From Mallotus nudiflorus (taxonomy: Eukaryota; Streptophyta; Magnoliopsida; Malpighiales; Euphorbiaceae), in contig CANTUR010000057.1 of NCBI GenBank assembly GCA_947683625.1, positions 3,160,501-3,224,500 on the forward strand: a stretch of DNA of 64,000 nt, read 5' to 3'. A program made the position numbers and the translations under genes. Under the pieces are notes generated by a model. The model had not been told where the DNA came from and did no database searches. It worked only from the letters and a program-made list of their open reading frames with translations. Positions 49,646 to 60,775 of the stretch are shown here, one piece after another; the stretch's first letter is position 1; every line of letters begins with the position of its first letter.

Positions 49646-49805
49646 GATCGACCCCAAGACCCTGAAAGGTCAACCAAACTACCAGAGTCTCACTACCGAC
49701 ATGACTAGCCTCGAGACCTTGAAATGTCAACCGAGCTACCACAATCACGCTACTGATATGATTGGCCCCGAGACCCTGAAAGATCAATCGAGCTGCCACA
49801 ACCAT
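49646..49805. repeat. 57-bp tandem repeat, three copies
   Basis: The motif cgagaccYtgaaaKRtcaa recurs at about 49655, 49712 and 49769, each followed by YcgagctRccacaaYc-like text. Units are exactly 57 bp apart. It lies inside the LTR-like element and keeps a minus-strand frame open by chance. Confidence 0.85.
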
Positions 49806-51199
49806 ACCTTTCTCTATTTAAAGAATTTTAATAAATCATTTTAATCATATGTCTAATATCAAATAATATCATATCAACTCAAAATTCATATTCTATCCAT
49901 CTAACGTATTGGTGTGTACACAGTTCTAGTATAGCCCACTAGGTAGCATGTTCTACCAGTCTTTTTCCAAAAATATTTATAAATATATATAAATGTAGAA
50001 GAAATATGGTAATTAGAAATGAAAGTACTCTCAATTTCACATCATATCCTTATAATAAAAATCATAATAACAAATAATTGAATTAAAGCATCAATAATCA
50101 TCATAATAAAATAATAAGGGACAAATAACATTGAATATAATAAAAATATAATCAACATATTAAAATATCAAAATCAACCTTTTCAATACTCACATATTGG
50201 AAATATAAATTTTTAAATTGAATACTCTTTTTAAATTTAATAATTTAACATTATAAATATTTCAATATTAAAATATAAATTCTTTAATTTAATTTTTTTC
50301 CTTTTTAAATATATTCAATCAATTTATACTTTATGTGTAAATCCAACACACATTTCAAATATTGACTTATAAATGGAGCAAGTAGACTGACGTGTCCTGG
50401 TCCACCTATTTCTCGATACCTCTACTTTGGTACTCTCTATAGTTAATAATATTTATTTAAAATATGTTTATGCATATCAAATAAAATTCATAAAAATTCT
50501 CTAGATTTTTGAAAAATGATAAAAATTAATGAATTAATAAAATAGACTTGGAAATATCCTAAATATGACCTTTGAGACTAAAAGAATTTATTTCTAACGA
50601 TATAAGCTATTTAAATGGAACTTAAGAAATTTCCACTAAAACACTTTCGGAATTTATTTCTCAAAATCCGCAAGGAATTGGACTTTGGTTCAGTTATGAA
50701 AATTGATCAAAATAATTTATTCTAATTAATAAAAATAATTTCATAATTTTCTAGACCAGTTCCAATTTCATTGTATTTTGGGTGGGATCCGCAATATCCT
50801 CACCGGAAAAATGTGATATCTAAAAAAAACCGGATACACCAAAACATTCCTAATAATTTATAGGATACAACCAAAGCTTCAAACAATTCAAAATAAGCAG
50901 TGAATAAATGAAATGAAGAATAAATCAAAATTACATAAAAATATTCGCCAAATATTCCACGGGTGGAGTTCGGATGCACAGATGGTGGCTACGGACTCCT
51001 GGTAATGTGAGGAACGTAAAGGAAGCAATAGTGTTGCTTGAAACCTATCAAAACAGTATAGATCAGAGAAATTAGGCCAACTAAATAATGACAATTATGC
51101 ACTAATTTGAGTAATTTCTTGAAAAATGAACACCACCAAAAGGAAGAGGATGTTGAGATGAATCGGGTTATTACACTGATACAGGTTTTTTCTCAATCA

Positions 51200-51700
51200 A
51201 CTACAATTTTGGTGTTTGATAAAATTCTAAAATCGTAGCTAATAGCTGATTTCATTCAAAACAGCTACTGATTTGAAAAGTTCCATTTTGAAGTTTTTTC
51301 ACATCAACTGATAGCTTATTTGAATTTATTTTTTCTTTAAACTATTTTACCCTTATTTAAAAATAACTAATAACAAATAATTTTATTTAAATTAAAATTA
51401 AATGTATCAAATTAATTTTATTATAGTTCATAATTAAATAAATATTTTAAATTATAATTAATAATTAAATAATTATTATATTTATAACTATAATTATTTT
51501 TAAAAATTATACAATAATAATTCTATTTTTAAATAATTTTTAATATTATATAAATTAAAGACAATAAATTATATATATATATTTGCATAACTACAAAAAT
51601 ATTATAAGTATATGAAATTATATTAACAAATAAATAATAGCTTAATAGTCATTTCACATATAAATAATATAAACTAACAAAATTTTATCAAACACTTCAT
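51200..51700. mobile_element. MITE with GTGTTTGATAAAATT ends
   Basis: The left end ggtgtttgataaaattctaa (51208) is the reverse complement of the right-hand aaaattttatcaaacactt (about 51680-51699). GTGTTTGATAAAATT-type ends are common in hAT-related plant MITEs. The interior is AT-rich and non-coding. Its right portion is part of a larger local duplication. Confidence 0.6.
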
Positions 51701-51889
51701 ATTTATTAGTTATCCATTATCAGCTATCAGCTGCTATAAACAATTAAATCAAACATGACCTAATTAGTAAAATTAATTTTCACCTAATTTAAAAGGGATT
51801 ATCCTTATTATTCATTCTGGTATACCTAAATCCTATCACCTCTTATTAATAGAAAATATAGGCTATACTCCTTTTGATACGTGTGTATA

Positions 51890-51921
<32 letters not shown>

Positions 51922-52380
51922 AATTTACATAACTATAAAAATATTATAAATATATGAAATTATATTAACAAATAAATAATACGCTTAATAGTCATTTCAC
52001 ATATAAATAGCAAAAACTAACAAAACTTCACCAAACACTTCATATATATATATAATAATAATAACAATAATAATAATTTACATAACTATAAAAATATTAT
52101 AAATATACGAAATTATATTAACAAATAAATAATACGCTTAATAGTCATTTCACATATAAATAGCAAAAACTAATAAAATTTCATCAAACACTTCATATTT
52201 ATTAGCTATCCATTATCAGTTATCAGCTGCTGTAAACAATTAAATCAAATAAGTCCTAATTAGTAAAATTAATTTTCACCTAATTTAAAAGAGATTATCC
52301 TTATTATTCATTCTGGTAATACCTAAATCCTATCACCTCTTATTAATATAAAATATAGGCTATACTCCTTTTGATACGAG
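51585..52380. repeat. Local triplication of the MITE end and flank
   Basis: Three copies of a unit starting 'cataactaYaaaaatattat' occur at about 51586, 51930 and 52080. The first and third extend about 300 bp and both run through 'aaattaattttcacctaatt' to 'ggctatactccttttgatac'. The middle one is about 125 bp. Short (TA)n and (AAT)n tracts sit between them. Confidence 0.8.
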
Positions 52381-52789
52381 TCAAAGGGATAGACTCCTAA
52401 AATTGATTTCCATATAAAAAAACACGTCCAACATAAGCACCTTCTTTAAATTCTATTCTAATGAACTGAAACCAAATCAAGCAAAATTAATTGAATCTTG
52501 TTCTAACCAAATTTTATCATTCATTCAATTCAAAAAAAAAAAAAAATTATGGTTCATCAAAATCAAGAAATTGTAAATGACTTGGTAGAGCAACTGGAAT
52601 TTGATAAAGCAGAAGTATGCACATGGTATCACTTTCAAATAATTTTTACAAATTTATTGGTAGGTAAAAATGTACTTAAAAAATGATAAAATATAATTAA
52701 TGCTTTGCTATAATTAATTACCTTCAAAACGTTGAAGGGTTTGTAGTGGTCCAGCAATATCATTCAAAGGTTGATATACACCGTCAAGG
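52381..52789. other. Intergenic stretch, weak coding-like segments
   Basis: No recognised gene. Two short segments have codon-like composition: MVHQNQEIVNDLVEQLEFDK on the + strand (52551) and GESDLDGVYQPLNDIAGPLQ on the minus strand (about 52795-52736). Neither matches anything I know. Confidence 0.4.
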
Positions 52790-53710
52790 TCACTTTCACC
52801 CTGTGTGTGTGTTTTTTTTTTTTCCCAATGATGAACAAATTTTCTCTATAGACCTTGATTAATTATCAAATGTAAGAATTGCTATTTTAAGGTAGGTTTG
52901 TTTTACCATTAATTAAAAAAACAGAGAGAAATACTTTTAGTAATTTATAGTGATTGAAATTATCATTTTAATTAATTAAATCTTAATTTGAGATGGAAAG
53001 GGATTCATAGATCCTTGAAACTTACATTTTATCATATATTTTTTTTCCTTTAGACCATGACCAAAACACCATTCTTTAATTCTGATTTTTTTTAGCTACT
53101 TCTTTATACTTTTGAATTCAAATTGATCCAATGTTCCAATGGCTTGAAATGAAGACTCCTTTAGAAGTGCATTATTGCATTTCTTTTTCCCTTTCTACAT
53201 AAGCAAATGGAATTCCATCACTTGGGACAAAAAATAATTTCTTTGATTCATTAAAATGTCTCCATCTTTCCTTCTCAACCATGGTTTTTGCTCACATTAA
53301 TTTTCCTTAAAGCCTTTTCAATTAATATCTGTTAAAGAAATGTCTACTCAATCATGTCTACTTATTTTCATTAATTATAGGGGAGAAAGTGGTGAGCAAT
53401 TTGGCTAGAAATGTAGCGATCATATCGTGTTTTGTTGGACTAATTCTGAGTCAAAGCTACACTACAAGTTTATCTAGCTTCTTAACAGTTCAACAGCTCC
53501 AACCAAGTGTTAGCACCATACATGAGCTCATTAAAAAGGGAGAACGTGTAGACACTACTAAAAGGGTTCTTTTATTCAGGCAACATTGACAAGCCTGGGT
53601 TTTGATGAATCCAAATTAGTACCATACAAATCTATTGAGGAATTTGATGAGCTTTTGTCAAAAGGAAGTAAAAATGGAGGGTTCGCTGCTACTTTTGAAG
53701 GACCAACTAG
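52790..53710 (+). pseudogene. GLR pseudogene C, intron and pore exon, cut by a LINE
   Basis: The intron (52790-53380) ends in a clean acceptor (ttaattatag). The exon (53381) starts GEKVVSNLARNVAIISCFVG, continues LILSQSYTTSLSSFLTVQQL and QPSVSTIHELIKKGE, and then shifts frame near 53560. After the shift the S2 region reads TLTSLGFDESKLVPYKSIEEF and GSKNGGFAATFEGPT, where a LINE takes over at about 53711. This is the third membrane helix and following ligand-binding loop of a plant glutamate receptor-like channel. It is closest to copy B (19075), including the upstream intron. No N-terminal or last exon is nearby. Confidence 0.92.
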
Positions 53711-54136
53711 TAGAAAATAGTAGTAGAAAATGAGATTGGTAAGGTCCCAGATCATAGAGTGGATAACCAAGTGATACAGGAAACTCTTCCAACTACTACA
53801 AATCTAGAGGTCCCTACGGAGCCTACTAAATGGCAATGACACAGCCTGACCCCTGACGTAGCAGAACATGACAATATCATAGCAGTGCCCCTTAATGCCC
53901 CTCCTCAAGACAAAACTGATTCTATTGAAGGCAAATAAACTACGGACGAGATGAATTTGGAAGCTATCCATGGTCCTAATAACGCTCTGGATGGGGCCAC
54001 TTCTTAGGTAGATATAGCTGAATTAGAGGAGCAATATTGGACTTCGGTCAGAGGTAGAAAATCTCAAAAAAAATAATCAGCTAAGTACAAGGTTATTCTT
54101 TCTAAAAGGGTGCCTAAAAAACCTTAAAAATTTGAA

Positions 54137-54880
54137 TTAATGAAGATATTCTTTTAAAATTGTGAAGGCTTGGGTAATGCTAATACCCAACGCACTCTTT
54201 TCAATTTTTGCCATACATATAATCCAGATGTTGTTTGTTTAGTTAAACTAGTACTGGCATTTTCTTCAATTCCATCCTCATTTTGGGACTGTTTGGATCT
54301 TCATCTAATTGCTTCAAATGATAAGCCACTTCCAACTATCTGGCTTTTGGGGAAAAAGGGCCTGCCCACCCCTTCTTCAATTTGGTTTCATGAACAACAC
54401 ATTACCATCGATATTCATTTTGCTAATGTTTTGCATGGACTCTCATTTGTTTATGGTAGTGTATAGAGTACTCGTCCCATGCATTTATGGGCTAATATCT
54501 ACATTCTTTCTTTGAATTTTTCTGGTAGCAGATGTGTAATTAGTGATTTTAGAGTTACACTTGGTGCACATGAGAAAACAGGAAGGACTCCAGCTTCAAG
54601 TCCTTGTCGTGATCTTTGCACTTTCATGGATGACTGCCTCTTATATGAGATTCCATCGTGTGGCGATAAATACACATAGTCCAATGGCAGACATGGCTCT
54701 CATCTCATGGAGTGTAGATTAGATAGAACTTTAGCTAATATGGATTTCTTTTCCTCCTAGAAGGAAATTTTTTATGTTGTCCTTCCCCGTCATCACTCTG
54801 ATCATCATCCTTTGCTCCTTCGATGTGTTGTGGTTGATAGAGCCATTTCTAGGTTTCATTTTCAAGTTATGTGGTAATAC
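54137..54880 (+). pseudogene. LINE apurinic-type endonuclease
   Basis: MKIFFxNCEGLGNANTQRTL opens the domain (plant L1: WNCRGLGNP-T---L), with NPDVVCLVKL where the catalytic Glu of LVET would be (Lys here). Then come SSIWFHEQHITIDIHFANVL, SDFRVTLGAHEKTGR (normally GDFN--L---EK-GG) and FHFQVMW near the end. In active LINEs it nicks the target DNA. The changed Glu and several stops make it non-functional. Confidence 0.8.
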
Positions 54881-54975
54881 ATCTTTGAGAGATTTAATTT
54901 TAGAAAATTAGACTATACCCATTAATCCGAATCATCCCATGCAAACTCTTAGTGCTAAATTGAAGCATCTTCATA

Positions 54976-56540
54976 GTGCTCTTTGAATTTGGAACAGGGA
55001 TATCTTTGGAAATCTTGATGTTAATATTTCTCATGCAAATTCCTTGCTTCAAGAGATTCAGGATGAAATTTCTAGATCGGGTTTCACTGATTCACTGTAT
55101 AATAAGGAAATCTAAGATCATGCTGAGTTGGATACTCTTCTTAAGCAGTAAGAGATATTTTATAAGGAATGGAATCGATCTAAGTGGCTTGCTATTAGGG
55201 ATAAGAATACTTCATTCTTTCACCAAAAAAATTATTCAAAAGAAGTCTCATCATGGAATTCATCATCTTTGGATTAATGGAGTTATTACTAGCAATAAGG
55301 ATGTTATTGAACAACATATTTTAAACTTATATCAAGACCTTTTTAAAGTGGATTATGGTATTTCTTCAAATATCAACTTCATCAAAGAGGTCATTCCATC
55401 TTCAGTTGATGTTGAAGATAATCTCTCTCTTACTCCCTATCCCTATCCGATGATATTAAGGCCACTGTTTTGAAGATGGATGCCTACAGTGCTCCAGGTT
55501 TGGATGGTTTCACTGGTATTTTTATAAAACATATTGGGATATTGTTGCCTCTGATGTTTATGCTGCTATGCAAAGTTTTTTTTCTTTAGGTATCATCATT
55601 ATAGGTTTCAATTCTAGTCTCATGATTTTGATTCCTAAGGTTCTTGATTTAATTTCTATTGAGCAATGTAGGCCTATTGTTCTGAGCAATTTTTATTTTA
55701 AAAATATAACAAAAATTATTATAGATCGTCTTGCTCCTATTACAGGAAGATTATCTCTCGATATCAATTCGGTTTATTTAAAGGGTGCCAAATTGTTGAT
55801 TGTATTATTGGTCCTTCAGAGGGCATAAATTTACTTAATAAGGCTTGTTTTTGTGAGAATATGTCTTTGAAAATTGACCTCCATAAAGCCTTCGATACGA
55901 TGGATTAGAATTTTATTCTAGATATTTTATAAGCTTTTAGATTTTCTTTGCATTTTCGTAATTGGATTCTCTCTTTGTTTGGTTTTTCTCACCTTTCAAT
56001 TGTCATGAATGGTATTTCTCATGGTTATTTTTCTTGCTCCTGTAGCATCCATCAAGGAGATCCTCTCGCCCCTCTACTTTTTTGTATTGGTGAAGATTTT
56101 TTTAAGTCATTTGCCATCGATCAATATGGACAAAGTGAGAATTGTCCCTATAAGTTATACTAGAAGCTCTGTTTTTCCTACACACTTCTTGTATGCTGAT
56201 GATATTCTCTTTTTTGGGTAAGCTTATGTTAAAAATATTCGTGCAATAATTTCAGTTTTTCATATTTATAGGTAGATGTCAGGTGATAATATTAATTGGA
56301 TAAAATTTAAAATTTATTTTGGTGATAAAATTAATGAAAGCTGGATTGCAAAATTGACTCTTCTAGCAGGAATGAAAAGAGATCATATTCCTTTTGATTA
56401 CTTGGGAGTCCTTTTGTTTGTTAGAGCTCCCAAAAAGAGATGGTTAAAACCCACTGCAGACAAAATTTTCTCTAATTCTCGAAATGGAAAAGGAAGGCTC
56501 TGTCAATGGCAAGGAGGCTTATTCTCATTCAATCAGTGAT
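54976..56540 (+). pseudogene. LINE reverse transcriptase
   Basis: After a helical N-terminal region (NFIKEVIPSSVDVEDN near 55375), the RT core shows KMDAYSAPGLDGF (normally ..APGPDGF) near 55480. SIEQCRPIVLSNFYFKNITK (normally --RPISL-N--YK--+K) follows near 55655, then DLHKAFDTMD near 55875 (normally D--KAYD), IHQGDPLAPLLF near 56045 (normally +QGDPLSP-LF) and the catalytic FLYADDILFFG (YADD at 56192). The thumb region with NWIKFKIYFG (normally N--KS--+F) follows near 56290. The catalytic Asps survive, but stops and frameshifts separate the blocks. Confidence 0.88.
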
Positions 56541-57139
56541 TACTAGTTCTCTTCTTCATTCATTTGCAGTTTACAAATAGCCTCAATTTCTTATCAGTTT
56601 TTTGGAGTGTAATATGAGGAACTTTTTATGGTTAGGTTCTATTGTTGAGAGGAAATTAATCTCTTTCCCTTGGAGGCTCTCTTGTCTTTTAACTAAAGAA
56701 GGCAATCTTGGTATTAAGTAGCTGAATTTTTTAAATGATGTCATGCTTAGTAAAGCAACTTGAAAGTTCATTGCTTTTCCAACTTACCCCTTGACAATCC
56801 TTAGTCATCAATTTCTTCATCCTTTTGGCATCCCAAGGCTTTCTCTAATTCAATCTTCAGTGTGGAGCTCTTTTAAACAAATTTATGTGTTGATTCGATC
56901 AAATATTTTATGGTTTGTTACTTTCAATTGTTCCTTAAAATTTTGGATAGGAGAATGGATTATTCCTATTGTAGCTTTGCAGCTTGGTTTTACGGCTCAA
57001 GACCAATGCTTTTTAGTGGATTCGGTCTCCTCTTTTGTTGAGCAAAGTGTTTAGTTTCTATCCCATATCTCTAATGCTATTGTTAGAGATAATATTGTAA
57101 TTGTTCGGTTTCTTCATGATGATACTAATTCTTGTGTTT

Positions 57140-57560
57140 AGACGAAGGGGCTCTTATTGTCCATAATCTGTATAATCACTTATGGATAGGCAAGCCTTTG
57201 TGCCCTTAGAGTTCTTTCATTTGGAAAGAATTCTTACCTCCTTCGAGATTTTTGATGAGTTGGCGACGGTTCTTAATTATCTTCCCACATAAGATAATTT
57301 ATGTAAAAAAGGTATTCATTTTCCTTCACGTTATGTTCTTTGTCATCGACATGAAGAAAATAATGAGCACTTATTTATTAATTGCTTCTTTACGTCTGCC
57401 ATTTGGAATGCTCTTTCTGTTCTTTTTGGCAAACATGTAAACATCTCAAGATCACTTTTTTATTTAATAATATCAGTCGCAAATCACTCTTTCAATTCCC
57501 AGATTTCATCTCTATGGCATTCCGCTATAGTGAATGGTATTTGGCTCATTTGGAAAGCTC
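57140..57560 (+). pseudogene. LINE zinc-finger-like region (zf-RVT)
   Basis: Readable text includes CKKGIHFPSRYVLCHRHEEN, NEHLFINCFFTSAIWNALSV and LFGKHVN, the C-x2-C/H-x-E-x2-x-H-LF--C pattern found after RT in plant L1 elements (zf-RVT). It is spread over two frames. Its counterpart at 48028 is the start point of the shorter LINE. Confidence 0.75.
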
Positions 57561-57739
57561 GTAATACTTTCATTTTTTATGATAGTGTGCCCAACATTCA
57601 TGTTAGTTTGTGAGCTCTTTGGTCCACTTTTAAAGAGACATATTTCTATAGATATAGAGTTATGCATAATACTATAGATGATCTTCGCATTTTAAGGCTT
57701 TTAAACATTAGAGGTATTGCTAGGAAAGCTCTATTTATC

Positions 57740-58180
57740 GTTGAAATTATTTGGCAGCCACCTCCCATTGGCTGGATTAAGTTGAACTCTGATGGTTTAG
57801 CCTTAGGATCTCCTGGTTTAGCACGCTGTGGTGGGATTTTTAGGACTACCCGTGGTCTTTTGGGTGGTGCTTTTGCTTTTGGCATCACTTAGAATTATGC
57901 TTATATAGCCAATCTTCATGCTGCTATGGAAGCTATTCAAATTGCTTGGTTTTGTGGATGGCACATGCTTTGGCTTGAATGCAACTCCTCTTCTATAGTT
58001 CAATTGTTCCGTTCAAAGTCCACCAATGTTCCATGGGAAGTTAAGCTACTTTGGCATCAGTGTCTTCATTTTTCTTAGAAGATGGTCTTGTGGGTCTCCC
58101 ATATCTTTAGAGAGGGTAATGTTGTTGCTAATTTATTAGCAAAGCATGGAACTACAACTACGTCTTTCTATTGGTGGGAC
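57740..58180 (+). pseudogene. LINE RNase H domain
   Basis: WQPPPIGWIKLNSDGLALGS carries the first Asp, then LARCGGIFRTTRGLLGGAFA. After a TAG come ANLHAAMEAIQIAWFCGW (Glu), MLWLECNSSSIVQLF (where Glu-Cys-Asn replaces the usual E-D/T-D), and VSHIFREGNVVANLLAKHG. The last Asp position (normally N-VADxLA) is Asn. Two stops. It is closely related to the RNase H in the 48028 LINE. Confidence 0.85.
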
Positions 58181-58418
58181 TCTAGTCCAAAGTTTGCTAG
58201 CTCATTTATTTGTAATGATTTTAGTAGGAAAGCTACCTACAAGTTTGTTAGCTCTTTTATTTTTCTGACTTTTGTTACTTGGTGTTTCTTCTTTTTTTTA
58301 ATATTATTTTAGACTTCAGAAATGTGATGCAAACGCTAAGAGTGTATCAACCTAGTTGAAATGTTTGGGTGCATTACTAATTTCTGCTCTCTAGCTTTTA
58401 CTTAAAAATAAATAAACT

Positions 58419-59000
58419 ATATAAGAGGGCTAAAATATTTTTAATGTCTGTTTCTCTATATATAAGACTATGTCTGCTCCTATTAGTGCTATTGGCACTC
58501 TTGTTGAGCTTGGCATTATAGAGACCAATGTTTGATTCTTACACCTTTCAAAAATTCTAACACTAACATATTAACATACTAACCATTTCAACTGATTAAA
58601 AAAAAATTAAGACTTTATATGTAAAAATTACAATTTTTATCATTTGAATTAATAAATATCGTTATTTTATAGTAGCTTTGTCTTAGCATTAATTTTAAAA
58701 AAAAATATCTTTAGTAATTTATAGTGGTAGAGACCATGATTTTATTTAACTAATCTTTAGACATTGCAGGTGGAAATTAATGAATACATGAATCTTTGAA
58801 AGTTGAAACTGACATCTTACCGTGTATTATTCTTTACTAAGACCACGACTTCTTCTTTTGTTCATTTTTTCCTTATCATCATTTCATAGACCAATTCCTT
58901 GCCATTTTGTCAAAATTGGTCGTTCTTTTTATTTTCTTTATTTGTATTAGGTTATTTTGGTAGAATAATTTGTAGTTTATTTAGATCTATGATTAAAGTC
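58419..59000 (+). pseudogene. GLR intron remnant (fragment D)
   Basis: From about 58620, the text 'ctttagtaatttatagtgg', then 'catgaatctttgaaa' and 'tactaagaccacgactt' follows the same order as the GLR copy C intron (52938-53060: tttagtaatttatagtg, 'atagatccttgaaac', 'tttagaccatgacc'). So this is another copy of the intron upstream of the pore exon. 58419-58600 itself matches nothing I recognise. Confidence 0.55.
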
Positions 59001-59365
59001 CTATTTGTTATCCTATGATAATTTTACTCTTTTATAGAGAAATTTTGGATTTAAAAGAAAAATTCTCTCTCTAGACTTATATACATGAAAAATAAGATAT
59101 TATTTTCTCTGAGAAATTTCTTGATTTGATTTATTTATGTTGAAGATTTTTTTTTTTGTTTATAAAATGGATTTTGCGGTATCTATTAATTTGCTGAAAA
59201 TATTGGAGCACTTATCTTATCACCCAAAATTAAAGTCTCTCCATTAAGTTTTGGCTTCTTGATGTTTTCTTTTTAATTTTTCAGTGATGTATTTTATAAA
59301 AGTAAGACTATTTGCCATAGTTTGTGATTTTGTAATTTTTTGTATGGCAAAAATCTTGCTCTTCC

Positions 59366-59600
59366 TTGTATTTTGACCTATCAATTAATGTATTTTTTCT
59401 ATTTGACCAAAAAAAACACCATGAATTATTTATGGTTGTTTCTGAATTCAAATTGGTCCAGTATTCACACAGGATTGCTTTTTCCCCAGTAAAACCTTTC
59501 CATCTCAAATTCGAGAACATTGATTTTGGAGCCACTTTCATTATTCGTAGAATATACGAATTCGTTACGATGAAAAATCTAAATATCTGGTCTTAGCTGG
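59366..59600 (+). pseudogene. Further GLR intron-like debris
   Basis: 'gaattcaaattggtccagta' at 59443 parallels 'gaattcaaattgatccaatg' in the copy C intron at about 53115. The open frames here on both strands have no known domain. Together with 58620-59000 it may be one interrupted intron copy. Confidence 0.4.
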
Positions 59601-60330
59601 CCACTTGATGGATAGTCACTTTCATGTATATTGCTACGTAATAAACCAGTTAGGATTATAAAAAAAACATTAAAATTTTCAGAATAATTTGAAAATATAA
59701 TTAATGTGTTCTATGTGAATTATAATATATAGTTTGATTTGGTCTTAATTCAATATAAAATATTTAAATTATATATTAATTAAGTAGCTTATCCGAGGGT
59801 TTCAGAATATACTCCCACAATTGGGGGAAAAGTCTCTTTTTTTTTTTAACTGGTAAAAAAAAAATTGTTGCAGGGATTTTTCTGTTGATTTTATGTATAA
59901 ATTGTTAAAAGTCTGAAGAAAAAGTCCTTCAATGCAGATTTTCATTGTCTTCATCTTTTTTAGCAGATTTATTATATTAAAGTTTCTAAAAAATCTATCT
60001 AAAAGAATTTCAAGCGCTGAACGTTGTTACATGCAGCACTATGAGGGTGTAGCATATGGGCACTACTCTTGCAACACTAGAAATTACCTCTGTAGCTGCT
60101 AGCTTGAGAATTCTGTCATTTTTGGAATCCTTAAATGTGTACGTACTGCAGGGTCATGGAATTTCCTCGTTCCAATCTTATCGGATGTCCCCGAAAGGAA
60201 CTGCATAGAATTTCCTTCTAATCCTTTAATTTTGTCTCCACTGCATGGAATTTTTTTTGTAATCCTTTTGTCTGTACTGTATGAAATTTCCTTGTAAATC
60301 ATGGTCGTTGATTTTCTCCTATACACATAG
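59601..60330 (+). other. Upstream region of the orphan GLR exon
   Basis: No coding region. From about 60120 to 60300 a loose repeat 'atggaatttcctN' / 'catagaatttcctt' / 'catggaattttttt' / 'atgaaatttcctt' recurs about every 40-60 bp. This may be promoter sequence of the orphan first exon at 60414. Confidence 0.4.
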
Positions 60331-60333
60331 ACC

Positions 60334-60343
60334 TTTATAAGTA
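60334..60343 (+). promoter_or_regulatory. TATA box of the orphan GLR exon
   Basis: TTTATAAGTA lies about 75 bp upstream of the ATG at 60414, much as the TATA-like sequence at 62377 lies upstream of the intact gene. Confidence 0.45.
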
Positions 60344-60413
60344 GGTTACTTTCTTCAGTTCATTTAACGTACAAATTAAAAGCTGAAACCCACTGCTCAT
60401 TGGGGGCATCAAG

Positions 60414-60516
60414 ATGAAAGCGAAAATGCAGAATTGTATTGTTTTCTCCTTCATTTTTTGCCTTGTTTGTGGGGGGATGGTGATGGTCGCAGAAAAAGAA
60501 AAATTGGGAGTTGATT
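60414..60516 (+). pseudogene. Orphan GLR first exon (signal peptide only)
   Basis: The ATG at 60414 opens MKAKMQNCIVFSFIFCLVCG, then GMVMVAEKEKLGV. That is a hydrophobic signal peptide followed by the 'xxxxGV' that starts the first beta-strand of plant GLR N-terminal domains (compare AKVGVIVYDYDGWVG in the intact gene). The reading stops there: a poly(T) run and an unrelated retroposon follow. So a promoter and the first about 33 codons survive without a gene. The assignment rests on context and on this short similarity. Confidence 0.5.
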
Positions 60517-60775
60517 TTTTTTTTTTTTTTTCAATAAGTTTAAAATAAAAAAAGTGAATAAATATAAAAATAATCTAGAAGATTGATAAGTTTAGACATA
60601 GAGGAAGGTGCAAATAACTTTTCACTGAAAAAATCAACATCCCAAGGCCAAGAAACATTAGAGAAGGCCAAAATACTACTCGTTAAAGCAATACATATTC
60701 GCTGAAAAATCATGGTGCCAAGGCCTAGTTGCCAGCTCAACTGGAAATTCTTTCAAAAATTTACAATTAATGTCA
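60517..60775 (-). mobile_element. Short poly(A)-tailed retroposon
   Basis: A run of 18 T's at the left edge is a poly(A) tail on the minus strand. The body (to about 60775) has a 66-codon minus-strand frame (LGLGTMIFQRICIALTSSIL...) of no known family. It interrupts the orphan GLR exon. A target duplication was not found. It could be the 3' end of a LINE or a SINE. Confidence 0.5.

Larger units (their letters stand above)
47683..51175 (+). mobile_element. LTR-like element with TSD, carrying a LINE insertion
   Basis: The left end TATCACGACCC (from TGTCACGACCC) and right end GGGTTATTACA are flanked by ttgat (47678-47682) and ctgat (51176-51180), a 5-bp duplication with one mismatch. The first about 80 bp (…aaaYtcaaagggcaYRtgacc…, then ccgtagtaagcct) match the start of the 571-bp element at 2560. 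About 2.45 kb remain after removing the LINE. No coding region is seen, so a solo LTR or a gene-less LTR derivative fits best. Strand is assigned from the similarity to the 2560 copy. Confidence 0.6.
53711..58418 (+). mobile_element. L1-like LINE, nearly full pol, degenerate
   Basis: The order is: end of ORF1 (53711-54135), endonuclease, reverse transcriptase, zinc-finger-like region, RNase H, 3' UTR and an A-rich tail (aaaaataaataaa, 58404-58416). It begins within GLR pseudogene C, truncated in ORF1. Many stops. I could not find a convincing target duplication, and GLR exon sequence does not resume at the right edge, so a deletion probably accompanied or followed the insertion. Confidence 0.88.

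Noticed and set aside
49596..49805. Minus-strand repeat protein (LTFQGL units)
   Set aside because: Arises from the 57-bp tandem repeat inside an LTR-like element; no start context or homology.
47683..51175. DNA transposon with TGTCACGACCC terminal inverted repeats
   Set aside because: Considered because of the inverted ends, but TG...CA termini and 5-bp duplications in both copies fit LTRs better.
53711..53735. tagtagaaaat direct repeat as LINE target duplication
   Set aside because: Both copies lie at the same (left) edge; no matching copy follows the A-rich tail at 58418.
59308..59596. Overlapping open frames on both strands (76-77 codons)
   Set aside because: They lie in GLR intron-like debris, and neither shows a domain or splice structure.
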